This document shows positions 12,602 to 23,867 of a stretch of DNA of 64,000 bases, piece after piece. The translations under genes were made by a program, and so were the position numbers. Origin of the DNA: Drosophila miranda (Eukaryota > Arthropoda > Insecta > Diptera > Drosophilidae). The DNA lies in contig NC_046674.1 in the NCBI RefSeq assembly GCF_003369915.1, forward strand, positions 20,463,657 to 20,527,656, written 5' to 3'. The notes beneath the pieces were generated by a model. It was given only the letters and a program-made list of their open reading frames with translations. It ran no database searches and had not been told where the DNA came from. How positions within the stretch are numbered: the first letter of the stretch is position 1; the number at the start of each line of letters is the position of its first letter.

Positions 12602-15600
12602 TTAAGCCAAAGTAGCGCGCTTAGCCACAAACTCCCTCGAGCTCTTCTCCTTATTGGTGAAACGGGTATAACTATAAAGGATTGAAACATTAACTAATGT
12701 TGAGGTGACAAAATGATGCAAAAGCTACTCACGTTTTGTGATATTTGGCCACATCGGAGGCGCTTAGTGAGGGCCGAGTGGTTTGGAAGGACTCGATCAG
12801 ATGCTTCTGCTTCAGCGATATTTTCTTTGGCAATTTCTATGGGTAGGAGGGAATGAAAGTTGATTAATCCTGCGGGAAGTACTCGATGGGATAGGATGGG
12901 TAATATCGATGGGATTTTATTAACTCGCTGGAAGTTCTTGGTTGCGGTTGTGCCTACGAGTAGTTCTAGTTCTAGTTCTAGTTCTAGTTCTAGTTCTAGT
13001 TAAACTTATACGTATATTGATATCTAAGCGGTAAAGTCTCTCGGAATGTTTCTGTTTCAGAGCTATCGTCCTCATCCCCTGACGAGGGCGGTGTCTCCAG
13101 CATGGGCATGGATACATCCAGGTAAGCATCGTTGGGATTGCTGCTCGCCTGCTGCAGTATTCCATCGAAGCTCTCCACCAGCTCCGAGAACGTGGGCCTG
13201 GCACACGACTCAAAGTGCCAGCACTGCCTCATCACCACGTAGATGTTGAGCGAACACTTGGACGGCTTCTCCATGCGCTGCCCCGTGATCAGATAGCTGT
13301 AGAGCTCCTCGGCGGACATGATTTGCGGATAGGGCTGCTCTCCGTAGGTCATGATCTCCCACAGCAGCACACCATAGCTCCACACATCGCTCTGTGAGTC
13401 GTACTTCTTTTCCTGCAGCGACTCGGGAGCCATCCACTTGATGGGCAGTCGTCCGTTGGTGTTCTTCCTGTAGTAGTCTGTGTCCTGAATGTCTCTGGCC
13501 AGGCCAAAGTCGGCTATCTTCATTACATAGCCATCGCTGACGAGCACATTTCGGGCTGCCAGATCGCGATGAATGCACTACAAAAGGGAGTTCCAAATGA
13601 AATGTACGACAATCTCTCTGCGAAGACAATCAACCTACCCGTCGCGAGGCCAGATACTCCATGCCGCGGGCGATTTGAAAGGCGAACTTGGTCAGCTCCT
13701 TCTCCCCCAGATGCTGCTGCGGCATCAGCGGCTTGTCATCCAGATACCCATCGCTGTCGCTGCGCCGCTGCGGTGCTCCCGGCCGATTCTGCTTGAGGAA
13801 ATCCTTGAGATTGCCGTGGGGCGCGAACTCTACGATGACCCAGAGGGGCCCTCCCTGGCTGCAGCAGCCGAGCAGATTAATGATGTTGATGTGCTTGCCA
13901 ATCATCTTCATGACCTCCATTTCCCGCACCAGGCTGGCCATGTCCGCGTCCGTGTGCTCCTCCTTCACCATCTTGACGGCCACGATGGTCTCGGCCATGT
14001 TGGGGCTACGTGGCAGGCCCTCGGCCTCGGCCATCACCACCCGGCCGAAGGCGCCCTCGCCCAGTATGGAACCCAACGACAATTGTTGCCTGGGAATCTC
14101 CCAGTTGGAGTCCAGCGGGAACTCGTACTCGTTGAAGCCCTGCGAGGAATCGGCACTGCCCGGACCGGTTGTGAAGAAGGTGGTTCTCTGCTTCTCGATC
14201 TTGATCACCGGCATCTGAAGATCGCCAGCGGAACAGGAGCTGCCCTCCGCGCTGGCCGGCCGATAGATAATAACCTTTTTGGTCCACTGATGCACCGTCT
14301 CGATGCGATGCTTCAGCAGCTTCTCGCGCCTCAGGCGGCGCAGCATGTACACGATGAAGGCGCTGCCTAGCAGGAACAAGGCCACGATCATGACGGCGGC
14401 CACAGTGAAGCCCAAGGGATGGCTGTGCAGCAGGGCGTACACCTTCATGTGCGGCGAATAGTCCACCACGCGCAGATACACGCTGGAGTTGCTGGTCCCC
14501 AGCGTAGTGGAGGAGGTACAGGTGTACCATCCCTCATGATCGTGGGTGACATTGTTCAGCTGCAGGATATGCTCCTGGTCCAGTGTGGTGTTCAATGGGA
14601 TCTGCACAACGTCCGCATCTTCCGACGCAGCCGTCGCCGACTCCACGCGACTCCCCGCCTCCGATCGATTCCTGGGCACTACTCGGATCCATCGAACGGT
14701 AGGGTTCAGATCGGACAGTACCGAGCACTCCATGGTCACGCTCCCATTCACCTGCACTGTCTGGTTCTGGGGCACCATGATGATCGGAGGGGCGCGGAAG
14801 CGATCGTTGATCTCGACACTGAAATCGAACTTGATGCAGCCGCGGCCGTTGCACACCTGGCAAGTGTAGATCCCCGAGTCGTCGGAGGTGGCATCGTCGA
14901 TAAGCAGCTTCCACTTCTTCAGGACATAGCTGCCTTCGCGCCGCTTCAGGGGCTTGTTGTCCCGAGTCCAGGTGATGCTGGCATTTCCGGCCACTGGACA
15001 GGAGAGGGTGATCGTCTTGCCGGCCACCGAGTGCTGCAGGCGCTCCAGCTGCTTCTTGAACACCGGCGGACGCTCCCCGGCTGTCGCATCACCGGCAGCA
15101 TCATCCGCCTCATCATCTGTGTCCAGGGTGTTGGCGCGCAGGGACGTTGTGGTGGTGGTGCTCGCTGTGGTGTCCACCCGCATCGTGCTAGTGCTCAGGG
15201 CGGTGTGCAGTTCCAGATAGGCCGCGCCCACAGTGCGTCCAACTTGGTTCTCGGCGATGCAGATGTACCAGCCGGCATCCTCAAACTGGACATGCCCCAG
15301 GCGCAGCACCTCCGGCTCGTCCTTGATGGTGGGCAATTGCTGCACATCCGCCGGCAGATCCTGCGACTGCTCCCTAAGACGCTCCACCAACAGCTGTATG
15401 CTGCCACCGATCTCCTGGTGGAGCCACTTGATTTGCGGCTGCAGCTGGGAGTCCTCCAGCGGGCACTGGAAGTTGACTGTGTCGCTCAGGGCGGTGCTGA
15501 CATTCCGGGGATAGCCCGGTCGCAGGACTGGGGCCGTGTGGATGCGACTCGTCACCTCCAGCTGGGTGGGATTGCTGCCGGTACAGCCCTGGGCGGAGCA

Positions 15601-18600
15601 AAGCTGGCAGCGATAGGTGCCGGCATCCTCGGGCTGCAGCAGACCCACAGTCAGGGACCATCTCTTGAGCTTGATGCGGCCCCGACCGCCAAGCACCTGG
15701 GTGTCGTTGTGCAGCCAGGATATGTTCACTCCCACGACATCCGGCTTCAAGGGGCTGCAGCTTAACTGGAAGAGGCCGCCCGCCGTGCGCTGGACGGAAT
15801 CGGGCAATCTCTGAGCCATTTGTGGAAGGCTCAGGCTCACATTCAGTGGTTGGAAAAATATATCCGTGTCCGAGCTGCCGCTGGGAATTTGCTGGGGTGT
15901 CGGATGTGGATCCACCTTGGCGAAGCTGGCAATGTCGTTGTCAGCCTGCTCCTTGGGGGAGCCAATTTGCAAAGTGACATTCAGCCACCGATTCAGGCTG
16001 TCTACACAGCCGTAGCTCCCCGATTGTCTGGACTGGACCCGCTCCAGTCGCAGGAAGGTGCCGTTGTACAGGGGCCTGTCCTGAAAGAACCATCTGGCCT
16101 GCTGACGAAAGCACTGCAGGGTTATGTCGACATCGGAGGGCACATGCCACTGCCTTGTGCCGCCCCCCTCCGCGGTAACATCGATGAGGCAGCGATGCTG
16201 GCTGAGATCGCAGGCATTCGGCGGCGCCGCATAGCCGATCCCAATGATCATCAGCGTGATCAGCAGTTTTGCCATGGCCTCAAGTGGATTCTCTTGAGTT
16301 CAACAGCAGCTAAACGAGTGTACAAGTACATATGTAAGTGGTATATATAAGTGGATCGGATCGAAGAGTATTGCCAAATCTCTCCATCCTCTCTCTCTCT
16401 CTCTCCCTCTCTGTGTTATTTTATTTATTTATTATTATTGTTTAATATTTTATTGCCCGCGCGGCGCACACTCGAGGCTCAATATGCAAAAATCCAAAGG
16501 GGAGAAGCAGCAGCAAAAAACAACGAAGATTATGTGCCATGCCTCCGTAATGAGCTCGAAGACGACGTGGTCTTGGTATCCAACTGAATTGCCGGACACA
16601 GTCGCTCATTCCCTCCCACTCGCACTCGCACTCCTACTCCCAAGTCCCACTCCCAAAGAGAGCCCCCATTATAGCTTGTCTATATTCGACATTGGCCAAA
16701 TGCGCTTCGACTGGCTGACTGGTACCCCGTTGCTGTGGTACATGTAATGGTTTTGGCGTGCGCTTCTTTCATTTCCATTCAACAAAAGGCAAACGGTTAG
16801 AAAAGCAGCCCACAAATTTGTTGAGCTCATTCAGCACCAACTAGACACAGTGGTTCCAGCTATTCCTATCTATCAACACATAGTATATTTGTGTATACTA
16901 TCTATCTCTCTATCTATTTCTATTTATTGTGCATGCATTTGCAAATCAAACAATAAAGGTGCTAAAGATTCGCAAACTTCAATTGAGAAATTCCCAAATG
17001 ATGCCATCGAATCAACAGGAATCGACGACTGCAGCGACTGGGGAATGCTCTGCAGATCAAGTGCAAGTTATGGTACTTTAAATAGCACAAGTTATTAGCA
17101 ACTACAAAGAAATTCTGCTTAACAAAATATACCATATATGTATATATTGATTCGAAATTGCATTCGCTTTCATGTTTATCTGTCATGTGCTTTTTCAAAC
17201 AAATTAATACATCATATTTAATGATTCCAAAATGACATGCTAAACATCATAGAATTTTTCAAAATACTGTAGTGGGGAATGCATAATATTTAGATGCCGA
17301 AATCAGCGGAATTCCGATTCGTTTATTCAATCAATTAACAATGAACGATTATTGAACCTTTGAAGCAATTAAATCGTCAAAAATATTCGCATGTTTTCAT
17401 ATTTATTGAATCATTGTAAGCTAACCATCTGGTTTTAGGCCAGATAATTCTAATGTGCTATAAGGTTCAGTCCTTGCGTCTAAATATCTTTTAGCGGCAA
17501 GCAATATCCTACCCTTGTAGAGGTAGTCCTAGGGAGTAGATCTTACAATAGCGAGATATTATAGATCAGAACTTATAGCTCAATCATTTTTCGATATCGA
17601 CTATATACCATTTTATGTGATCATGAATCTATGATTAAATATACATTAAACAAGTGAATCCCGAGCCACTGTGCCGTTAATGAAATGCGACAACCGTTGT
17701 TGCTACTGTCATTGTCATCGTAGTGGCATTTGTTTCTATTATTGGTAGTGCTACCAGTAATTGTGGCTGTTTTCTTAGCTGCTTCAGCAACGGATCGTGT
17801 CCGACCGAGTATAGTATGTATGTACTCGCATGTGTATGCACACGCGTCGCAGATTTTAATTTATTCAATTCCTTTTTCTCCCATTTGTTGCCAAATACGC
17901 GTTCGATGTGTTTGAAGTATTTCTGATTATTTCTCTTATTTCGTTGTTTTTTTTCTCTACTCAGTTTGTCAGTCATTCAATATTGTTCGATTGGAAGCCG
18001 CCGCCACACACATGGCCAAAAACGTTTGGCTAACACCTTTTTATCGTATGAATTATTATCAAGCGCATGAATCTCGCGCATTCCCCACTTGACATTTCGA
18101 TGGGGTCTCTCTGTGGGCCAGGGGAAGAACAGATTAAGGTGGCTTGGCCGATTTGTCACTTGACATTTTGCATATTAATATTATGTATTTCTTTTTGCAA
18201 AAGTCTCAATTTGGAAATAGTTGGCAAATGGAAATGGAAATTTGTTGTTCAAAACTATTCAGATTTTGAATTGATAATTGATTTGCATTTGATGGTGATG
18301 TCCATGCGGAAAATTATTATATTATTACAACATATTGTTTCTACTATTTTATTTTCTTATTTCTTCTTCATTTATGTATTGTTTGTTTTATTTTATATTT
18401 TTTAATGATATGCATAGCAACAAAAAAAAGGATTTTTCAAAATTTATTTCTTTACTTCAAAAACTCATCTCGAATATATTCTCTTTTTTTTTGGTAGGGA
18501 CTTTTTTTGTCTTTATGCCTTTGGGTGATTTCGCTTATGTTTGGTTTTAATTATTTTTGGTGCACTTGACATATGATTTGCATTTATCCCACTGCTGGAA

Positions 18601-21600
18601 CACTTCTCCTTCAAAATGTTATTTACTTTTTATCATTTCAGTTTTTGTTTCTGTTTTGTTGACATGTCAGAAAGATTGGGCATACACTCGTACAAATCTT
18701 TTCCTCCTTTTTTTTACCAAAAAATCACGTTCTTTGTCTTTTATTTGCGAGCGAGGGGGAGAAACAAAAAAAAATTAACTCGACGAAAGATATTGTCACA
18801 ATATTTTTTCTGCGTTTTATTTGGCTGTCAATCGCGGGTAAACATCTCCGGCCTGGCGGGACCGGGACCTGGGGCGGGGGCGGGAGCGGAGGCGAGTACC
18901 AGGCGCCTTGCATTTCCGCTTCGTTGCCAACTTTATGTCCCTTCCAAGGCACGGGAGCGGCACGGAAGCCCAGCACAGAGAGAGGAGAAGAGGAGGGGTG
19001 GGCAGGCAGAGGGGCAAGGCACAGAGAGGCCGCACTTCCGTTGCACTAACCGTATTCCGTGGCTCGTTGTCCGTTGTCCGTGGTTCGTTGTCCGAGTGGG
19101 AGTAAGAGGAAGCCGAAGCCAACCGATTTGCTTGAATGTGCTCGAAGAACTGAAAGTAACGATCGAGCGGAGGAGCCCACCACAGAAAGAGAAACTTTTG
19201 CCCGGACGGCGCGGCGCGGCGCACCGACTCAGAGTGTGTTAATACAAGGTGAGGCCTTCCCAGAGAGCTCTCCGCGAGCGAATGAGGATGGCAATCGGTA
19301 CCAAACCTCGTATCGATAGACCTTGGGCAATGTTTGCTAGGATCCTTTGCGGGAGGGGAGAGGTCTCGGCTACCTGTTCGAGGTGGTCGCGCACGCACGC
19401 GCTCTCCCGCTTCCTCCCGCATAGTGCACATTGTTTGTGCTAAGGGTATTCCACAAAGAGATTTCTATCTGCTTTACAATATTCCAAAGAATATTTCTTC
19501 TTCCTTCGAACAGTTGTTTAGTTAGGCAACAATTTTCGGAATGGCAGCCAAGATTCCGTTAAGCCAAGCTAACTTCTAATTTTGTTTATTTTGTTTTACA
19601 GAAGTGGTTCGCTCAAACACTTCCCAAAGGATGTATCGTCATTTGAGAAACCAAATCTGAGGCTATTCTAAGCCAATCTGAGCCAATTGCGAGTCTCTTC
19701 CAGCACTACCGTAGTTGTCTCCTTCTCCTTCGGGACACTCTCTCACTCTTTCTTGTTATTTTTGTCTTATTCTAAGCATGTTTGAGGTGGCTTCGTCTTT
19801 TTGAAATTCTTTATTATCTCTGCCCTTTGGTTCCTTTGTGTGTGTTGGTGGCGGGTCGAGTGTTTGCTTGGCGGCTTAATTTATGCAAAAGAAAAATGTT
19901 TCCATTGTCTTACGGCCTGCACTGCGGTGGCTGTTGCTATTGCTATTGCTGTTGCTGTTGCTGTTGCAGTACGTGCGCATGCGCGATAATCGCATATCAA
20001 TAAGGAAATATCCGTTACGTGACTGATATCCCAAAATCCCATCCGAAGACTCGCGATCCCGCTGGGGTACCCGCATAGATCCTGATCCAGATGCCAGTCA
20101 CGTAAGAAACCCAAAAATAGTTGAAAACATTTCGTTGCACTTGCTGCCGCGCGATGGGAAGCGAAACGAAACCGAAACGAGTCCGAGAAACGGAAGGTCT
20201 CCACGACCACGACTAGCCTTAGCTCTAGCCCTAGCCCAAGACGGCAACCAAGAACTAGCCATAACTTAAGGGCCATTTCCGGCCAATGGAATTCCATGTA
20301 AATAATCCACTTACCTCGTGTCCGAACTGTGCCAGCGCCTCCTTAACCGCAGCCATGTTCGCCGAGGTCAGGATGCTCTGGATATCGGCGCCAGTGTAAT
20401 TGCCAGTCCTGCCCGCAAACCAGTCAAAGTCCACGCACTCGTCCAGGCTCAAGGTGGAGCTGAGGGCCTCGAAGATGCGCACCCGGGCCACGGCATCCGG
20501 CAGTGGGCACTCCACCAGACGATCTATGCGTCCCGATCTCAGCAAGGCTGGGTCCAGCAGCTCGGGTCTAGAGGTGGCTGCTATAACGGTGACCCCCTGG
20601 AGGCCCTCCACGCCATCCAGTTCGGTTAGCAGCTGGTTGACCACGCGGTCCGTCACCCCGGTGGAGTCGTGGCCTCGCTTGGGGGCCAGGCTGTCGAACT
20701 CGTCGAAGAAGAGCACACAGGGCCGGGCGCTGCGGGCGCGATTAAACAGATTCCTAACATTCTCTTCGCTCTGGCCAATGTATTTGGCCAGCAATTCGGG
20801 GCCCTTGACGGATATAATGCGCAGATTCCACGAGGTGGCAAGCTGGGACACCAGGTAGGTCTTACCCGTGCCCGGCGGCCCGTACAGCAGCACTCCGGCC
20901 TGGTTGCGCAACGGCGAAGCATTGAAGATGGTCGGATACTGCAATATGCATACAAGATATAATAATATTTACAGATTTCGAACAGCTTTCTGATGCATTA
21001 CCCTTGATGGCCACATAAGCACCTCCTCGAGCACACCAACAACCGACTCCAGGCCCGGCAGCTCCTCCACGCGCATCTCATTGGCCTCCGGATCGCTACC
21101 AGTCTTCTGATTGCTCTGGATGCCCTGCAGGCAGTAGGAATTGGTGTGCTCCAGGGACTCTATCAGCTGGTCGTTGGTCAGCAGGGGCTTTGTTTTGCCT
21201 GAAAGTGAAGGAGATCATCAATTGGAGCTTCCAGATTAGAGATAAGCGATTCGAGATTAGGCACTCACTGATTCGATAGGCGTAGAAGATGGCACGCTCC
21301 ACAAACTGCACTAGATCACATTTGCGATAGCCCTCCGTCAGATTGGAGAACTTTACCAGATCGAGCTCCTGGGATATGTTAATGTGGCTGCACAGCTCCC
21401 GCAGTATAATCTCGCGATCAGGACGTTCCAGGCTGGGCAGGCGGGCAACCGTTTGAAAGACATGCCGACCCCGGGGCGAGCTGAGGCGCTTGTTGAGCGT
21501 CTGGAGTTCACTCACGGTGGCTATGACGGCAATGGCATTGCTGCTGGTGTACTGGACAATCAGTTGGTGCACGGTATCCGCCATGCGGTTGTAGTACTCG

Positions 21601-23867
21601 CCGTCCTGGCTGGACTGCTCGCCGGCGGCATGGGCCAGCACATCGAGATTCTCGAGGACCACGATGGCGGGGGCATGCTGCAGGCAGCTGGTGAATATGT
21701 TGCGTAGATCCTTCTGTATGGACTCGGTCTTGCGGCCCTTGCTGCGCGACCCGTAGAATATGTCGAAGTAGCAGTAGTCCGGCTTGCGGGACAACTGGTC
21801 CAAGATTCGCTCGACCAGAACCGTTTTGCCCGTGCCAGCGGCCCCCGTCAGTAGAACATTGCACTGCCGCATCACGGAATTGTCTGCATTCAGGCACAGA
21901 TTCATGCGCAGCTCTCGCACCACCTGATCCACAATCTTGTCGTATTCTGGCAGTCGTATGAGATCCTTGACACTCAGCGGCGAGATGACCGGCGGCTGCT
22001 CCTTGATGATTTCGTTGACAGGACGCACCAAGTCGGCCGCATAAATCTTGGACTCCTTCAAGAACTGGGCATCGACCACGCAATAGCGGAAATGCTCTGG
22101 CAGTATGCCAACGGTGACCAGCAGGTCGTCCTCCAGCCGCACAACCTCTTCTTGGTTGAAGAGCATAGGCTTTGATTGGGTGCGCTCAATCACAAATCGC
22201 TTAAATGCATTCTCGATGATCTTGTAGTGCGTCTTCTTGTGGGCAAACAGCTCGATCTTCTCCACAAAGTTCACCACGATGGACTTGGGCCGCAGCACAA
22301 CCCGCTCCAGCTCCTTGATCCCCAGCAGCTTCATCAAGTTGGCGTTCAGTTCAATGGAGGGATGAATGGTTCCGGGCAGATCGCCTTGCTGTTCCTCCTC
22401 AATTGTGCGCACCCTCACGTAGTAGTCCTTGTCGCCAGCCGTGTGCATGCAGTAGAACTGCTCCAGATCCATGAACTCGGGCAAGTGCTTGCCATTCACA
22501 TACACATCCGACTCTTGGGCCTGCTCCCGCCATAGACCGCGGATCACACGAAACTCGAAGCTGCGCGAGCTCTCCCTGCGCAGATCCTTCTTGAGACGCT
22601 CCATGTGATCCTGCCGCTTGTTGCGCTGCAAAGTATTCTTCACGTTGTACGCCGTTGCGGAATGACTGAGGGGCGTCGGCTTGCCATTCATGGATTCATC
22701 CCTGACCTGGGCACTCGTCTTGCTGCGCGCGAGTTTTGGGCTCTCGTCTTTGGTGTCGCCATTGGACGTGCCATTGGTCAGTCCTTTGTACAGATTGGGG
22801 GCAACTACCAACTCCGTGTTGTGGTCCATTCTGCCATAGCTAGTGTGAGGTTTCAGGCGATCTGCAAAGTGGATACTTAAGCAAAATGTTGTGTGCCTCA
22901 TCGATGATATTTACCCACTGTCAGCGCCACCTGAATGGACTTGTTGATCCAAACAATCAGAATTTGCGTGGAGTTGACGATGCGCGTCTGCTCGAGGACG
23001 CTGCCCGAGATCTTCTCACTGCTCAGCTCCTGCCACAGAGAAGAGATTTCAGGTCAATTAGGAAGCATGGAAGAATCACTTTACATGCTAGGGTCAAGGA
23101 TGCTTCTCTGGTCGGACCAGTGGGGTCAATGGCAATGCCGGCCAAACAATGCCCACACAAATGTGAACACTGCAATCACACGCCCGCGCCAAATGCTAAG
23201 ATATAAATTGCCTATCTATTTTTAAGCTGGCCAAACACACTCCCAGACCAGCCAACGAGAGAAGCACACCAGAGCATACCGCAGCACATCACATCACTCA
23301 CAATGATCTCCCAGTCTTTGGCGGAGACGGGGGTAACGTGGACGCTGCGCAGATTGAGAACGTCAGCGATGAGCGCACACTTGACCATACTTGACTCATG
23401 CAGACCTACGACCAAAAGAGACCAATTTATGCACCGCACAGATATAGAGAGCGATAAATAGAATATCCAATTTTACGGCATTTTGGCAACCGATGCACTC
23501 GCACATCAAATCACATCCGCCTGTTAAGTAACTGCTTACCGATCTCCTTGGCCGCTCTGGCATTGATCCCAATTTCGTTGTCTTTGATCCCGCCGCCGCC
23601 CGCGTGCGGTGCCCATGAGGCGTAGTGGACGCGCCCATTGTACTGCAAACTGAGGCAGCCCGTGTCCTAGTAGTATTAACGAATCAGATTAATCTCATCT
23701 CCCACTCACTGACCGACTGGCTGGCTTATCTAATCTGGACGCCCGGCCGCACGGGTGGACTTTTGGACACTTACATAGGTCGATACGACGCCGTAGTACT
23801 GGTCCGGCAGCAGCACAAAGTTGCTCTTTATTGGCCGATACACCACCGTAAATGTGCGTTTGAACAT
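12602..23867 (-). CDS. Pex1: Pex1, peroxisomal AAA-ATPase (nine coding exons, hosts btl)
   Basis: Coding exons: 23867-23775, 23666-23540, 23405-23302, 23029-22915, 22861-21269, 21198-21002, 20938-20315, 12836-12733 and 12671-12602. Phases agree throughout and give 1008 residues. With Pex6 it forms the AAA complex that recycles the receptor Pex5 from the peroxisomal membrane. The N-terminal ~180 residues follow the PEX1 N-domain (e.g. [12 protein letters not shown] and LKPHTSYGR). The first AAA domain has Walker A GAAGTGKT (about residue 484), but its Walker B reads VVLENLD, lacking the DE pair, so it probably binds but hydrolyses ATP poorly, as in known PEX1. The second has GPPGTGKT (about 763), Walker B FFDEFDS and [19 protein letters not shown]. 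The last two exons encode the C-terminal [20 protein letters not shown] segment and are separated from exon 7 by a 7,478-bp intron holding breathless. In D. melanogaster this gene is l(3)70Da. Confidence 0.93.
12916..12921 (-). terminator. Poly(A) signal AATAAA of breathless
   Basis: It lies 75 bp after the btl stop codon and only 80 bp before Pex1 exon 8. It is inside the Pex1 intron on the sense strand. Confidence 0.6.
12961..13000. repeat. (TAGTTC)n hexamer overlapping the btl stop codon
   Basis: Six full TAGTTC units plus a partial one. On the btl strand the repeat reads AAC TAG over and over in the btl frame, so the natural stop is the first of six regularly spaced TAG codons. Confidence 0.9.
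12996..16275 (-). CDS. btl: Breathless, FGF receptor tyrosine kinase
   Basis: Coding exons 16275-13639 and 13577-12996, with a 61-bp phase-0 intron inside the kinase, give about 1072 residues (fly Btl is about 1050). Order: signal peptide ([16 protein letters not shown]), several Ig-like domains with paired cysteines (GxYxC-type motifs such as [32 protein letters not shown]), one transmembrane helix near residues 620-645 ([19 protein letters not shown]), then the kinase. Kinase motifs: [25 protein letters not shown] (around 882), DFGLARD and the twin activation-loop tyrosines DTDYYRK. Btl receives Branchless/FGF at the plasma membrane and drives tracheal and glial migration. Heartless is excluded by size, Ig content and synteny, at high confidence. 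The non-coding first exon was not located; three TACGTG sites at 19970-20104 mark a likely tracheal enhancer. Confidence 0.95.
16276..19969. other. btl upstream region within the Pex1 intron
   Basis: No coding feature is supported. A (CT)n tract lies near 16388-16412, and 17,100-18,800 is strongly AT-rich. A GC-rich block at about 18,840-19,430 with long but compositionally driven open frames on both strands is the best candidate for the non-coding first exon and promoter of btl; its splice donor could not be fixed. Confidence 0.4.
19931..19968. repeat. (TTGCTR)n short repeat
   Basis: TTGCTA/TTGCTG hexamers run directly up to the first TACGTG site. Confidence 0.75.
19970..20104 (-). promoter_or_regulatory. 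Three TACGTG sites: probable Trachealess/Tango enhancer of btl
   Basis: Exact TACGTG occurs at 19970-19975 and 20016-20021, and its reverse complement CACGTA at 20099-20104. About 0.07 would be expected by chance in 135 bp on both strands. In D. melanogaster, btl is known to be activated in trachea through three such central midline elements bound by the bHLH-PAS pair Trachealess/Tango. The cluster lies ~3.7 kb upstream of the btl start codon. Binding itself is inferred. Confidence 0.75.

Larger units (their letters stand above)
12837..20314 (-). other. Pex1 intron 7 containing the whole breathless gene
   Basis: The donor GAG|GTAAGT at 20314 and the acceptor CCCATAG|AAA at 12836 join in phase 0 to continue the PEX1 C-terminus. 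The 7.5 kb between holds btl coding exons, its poly(A) signal and its putative enhancer, on the same strand as the host. Confidence 0.88.

Noticed and set aside
14419..15765. 448-codon open frame opposite the btl extracellular exon
   Set aside because: Antisense shadow of GC-rich coding sequence; no conserved domain, and the btl frame explains the constraint.
18616..19431. Opposing ~200-codon open frames in the GC-rich block upstream of btl
   Set aside because: Low-complexity Arg/Ser/Pro composition on both strands; better explained as non-coding 5' exon/promoter sequence of btl.
19246..19602. A + strand donor (AAG|GTGAGG) and acceptor (TTGTTTTACAG) suggesting a spliced transcript
   Set aside because: The flanking exons have no sustained frame or recognisable promoter; could be a non-coding RNA, but evidence is too thin to annotate.
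22176..22535. Open frames on the + strand through the Pex1 exon
   Set aside because: Shadows of the Pex1 frame, Leu/His-rich as expected from the complementary strand.
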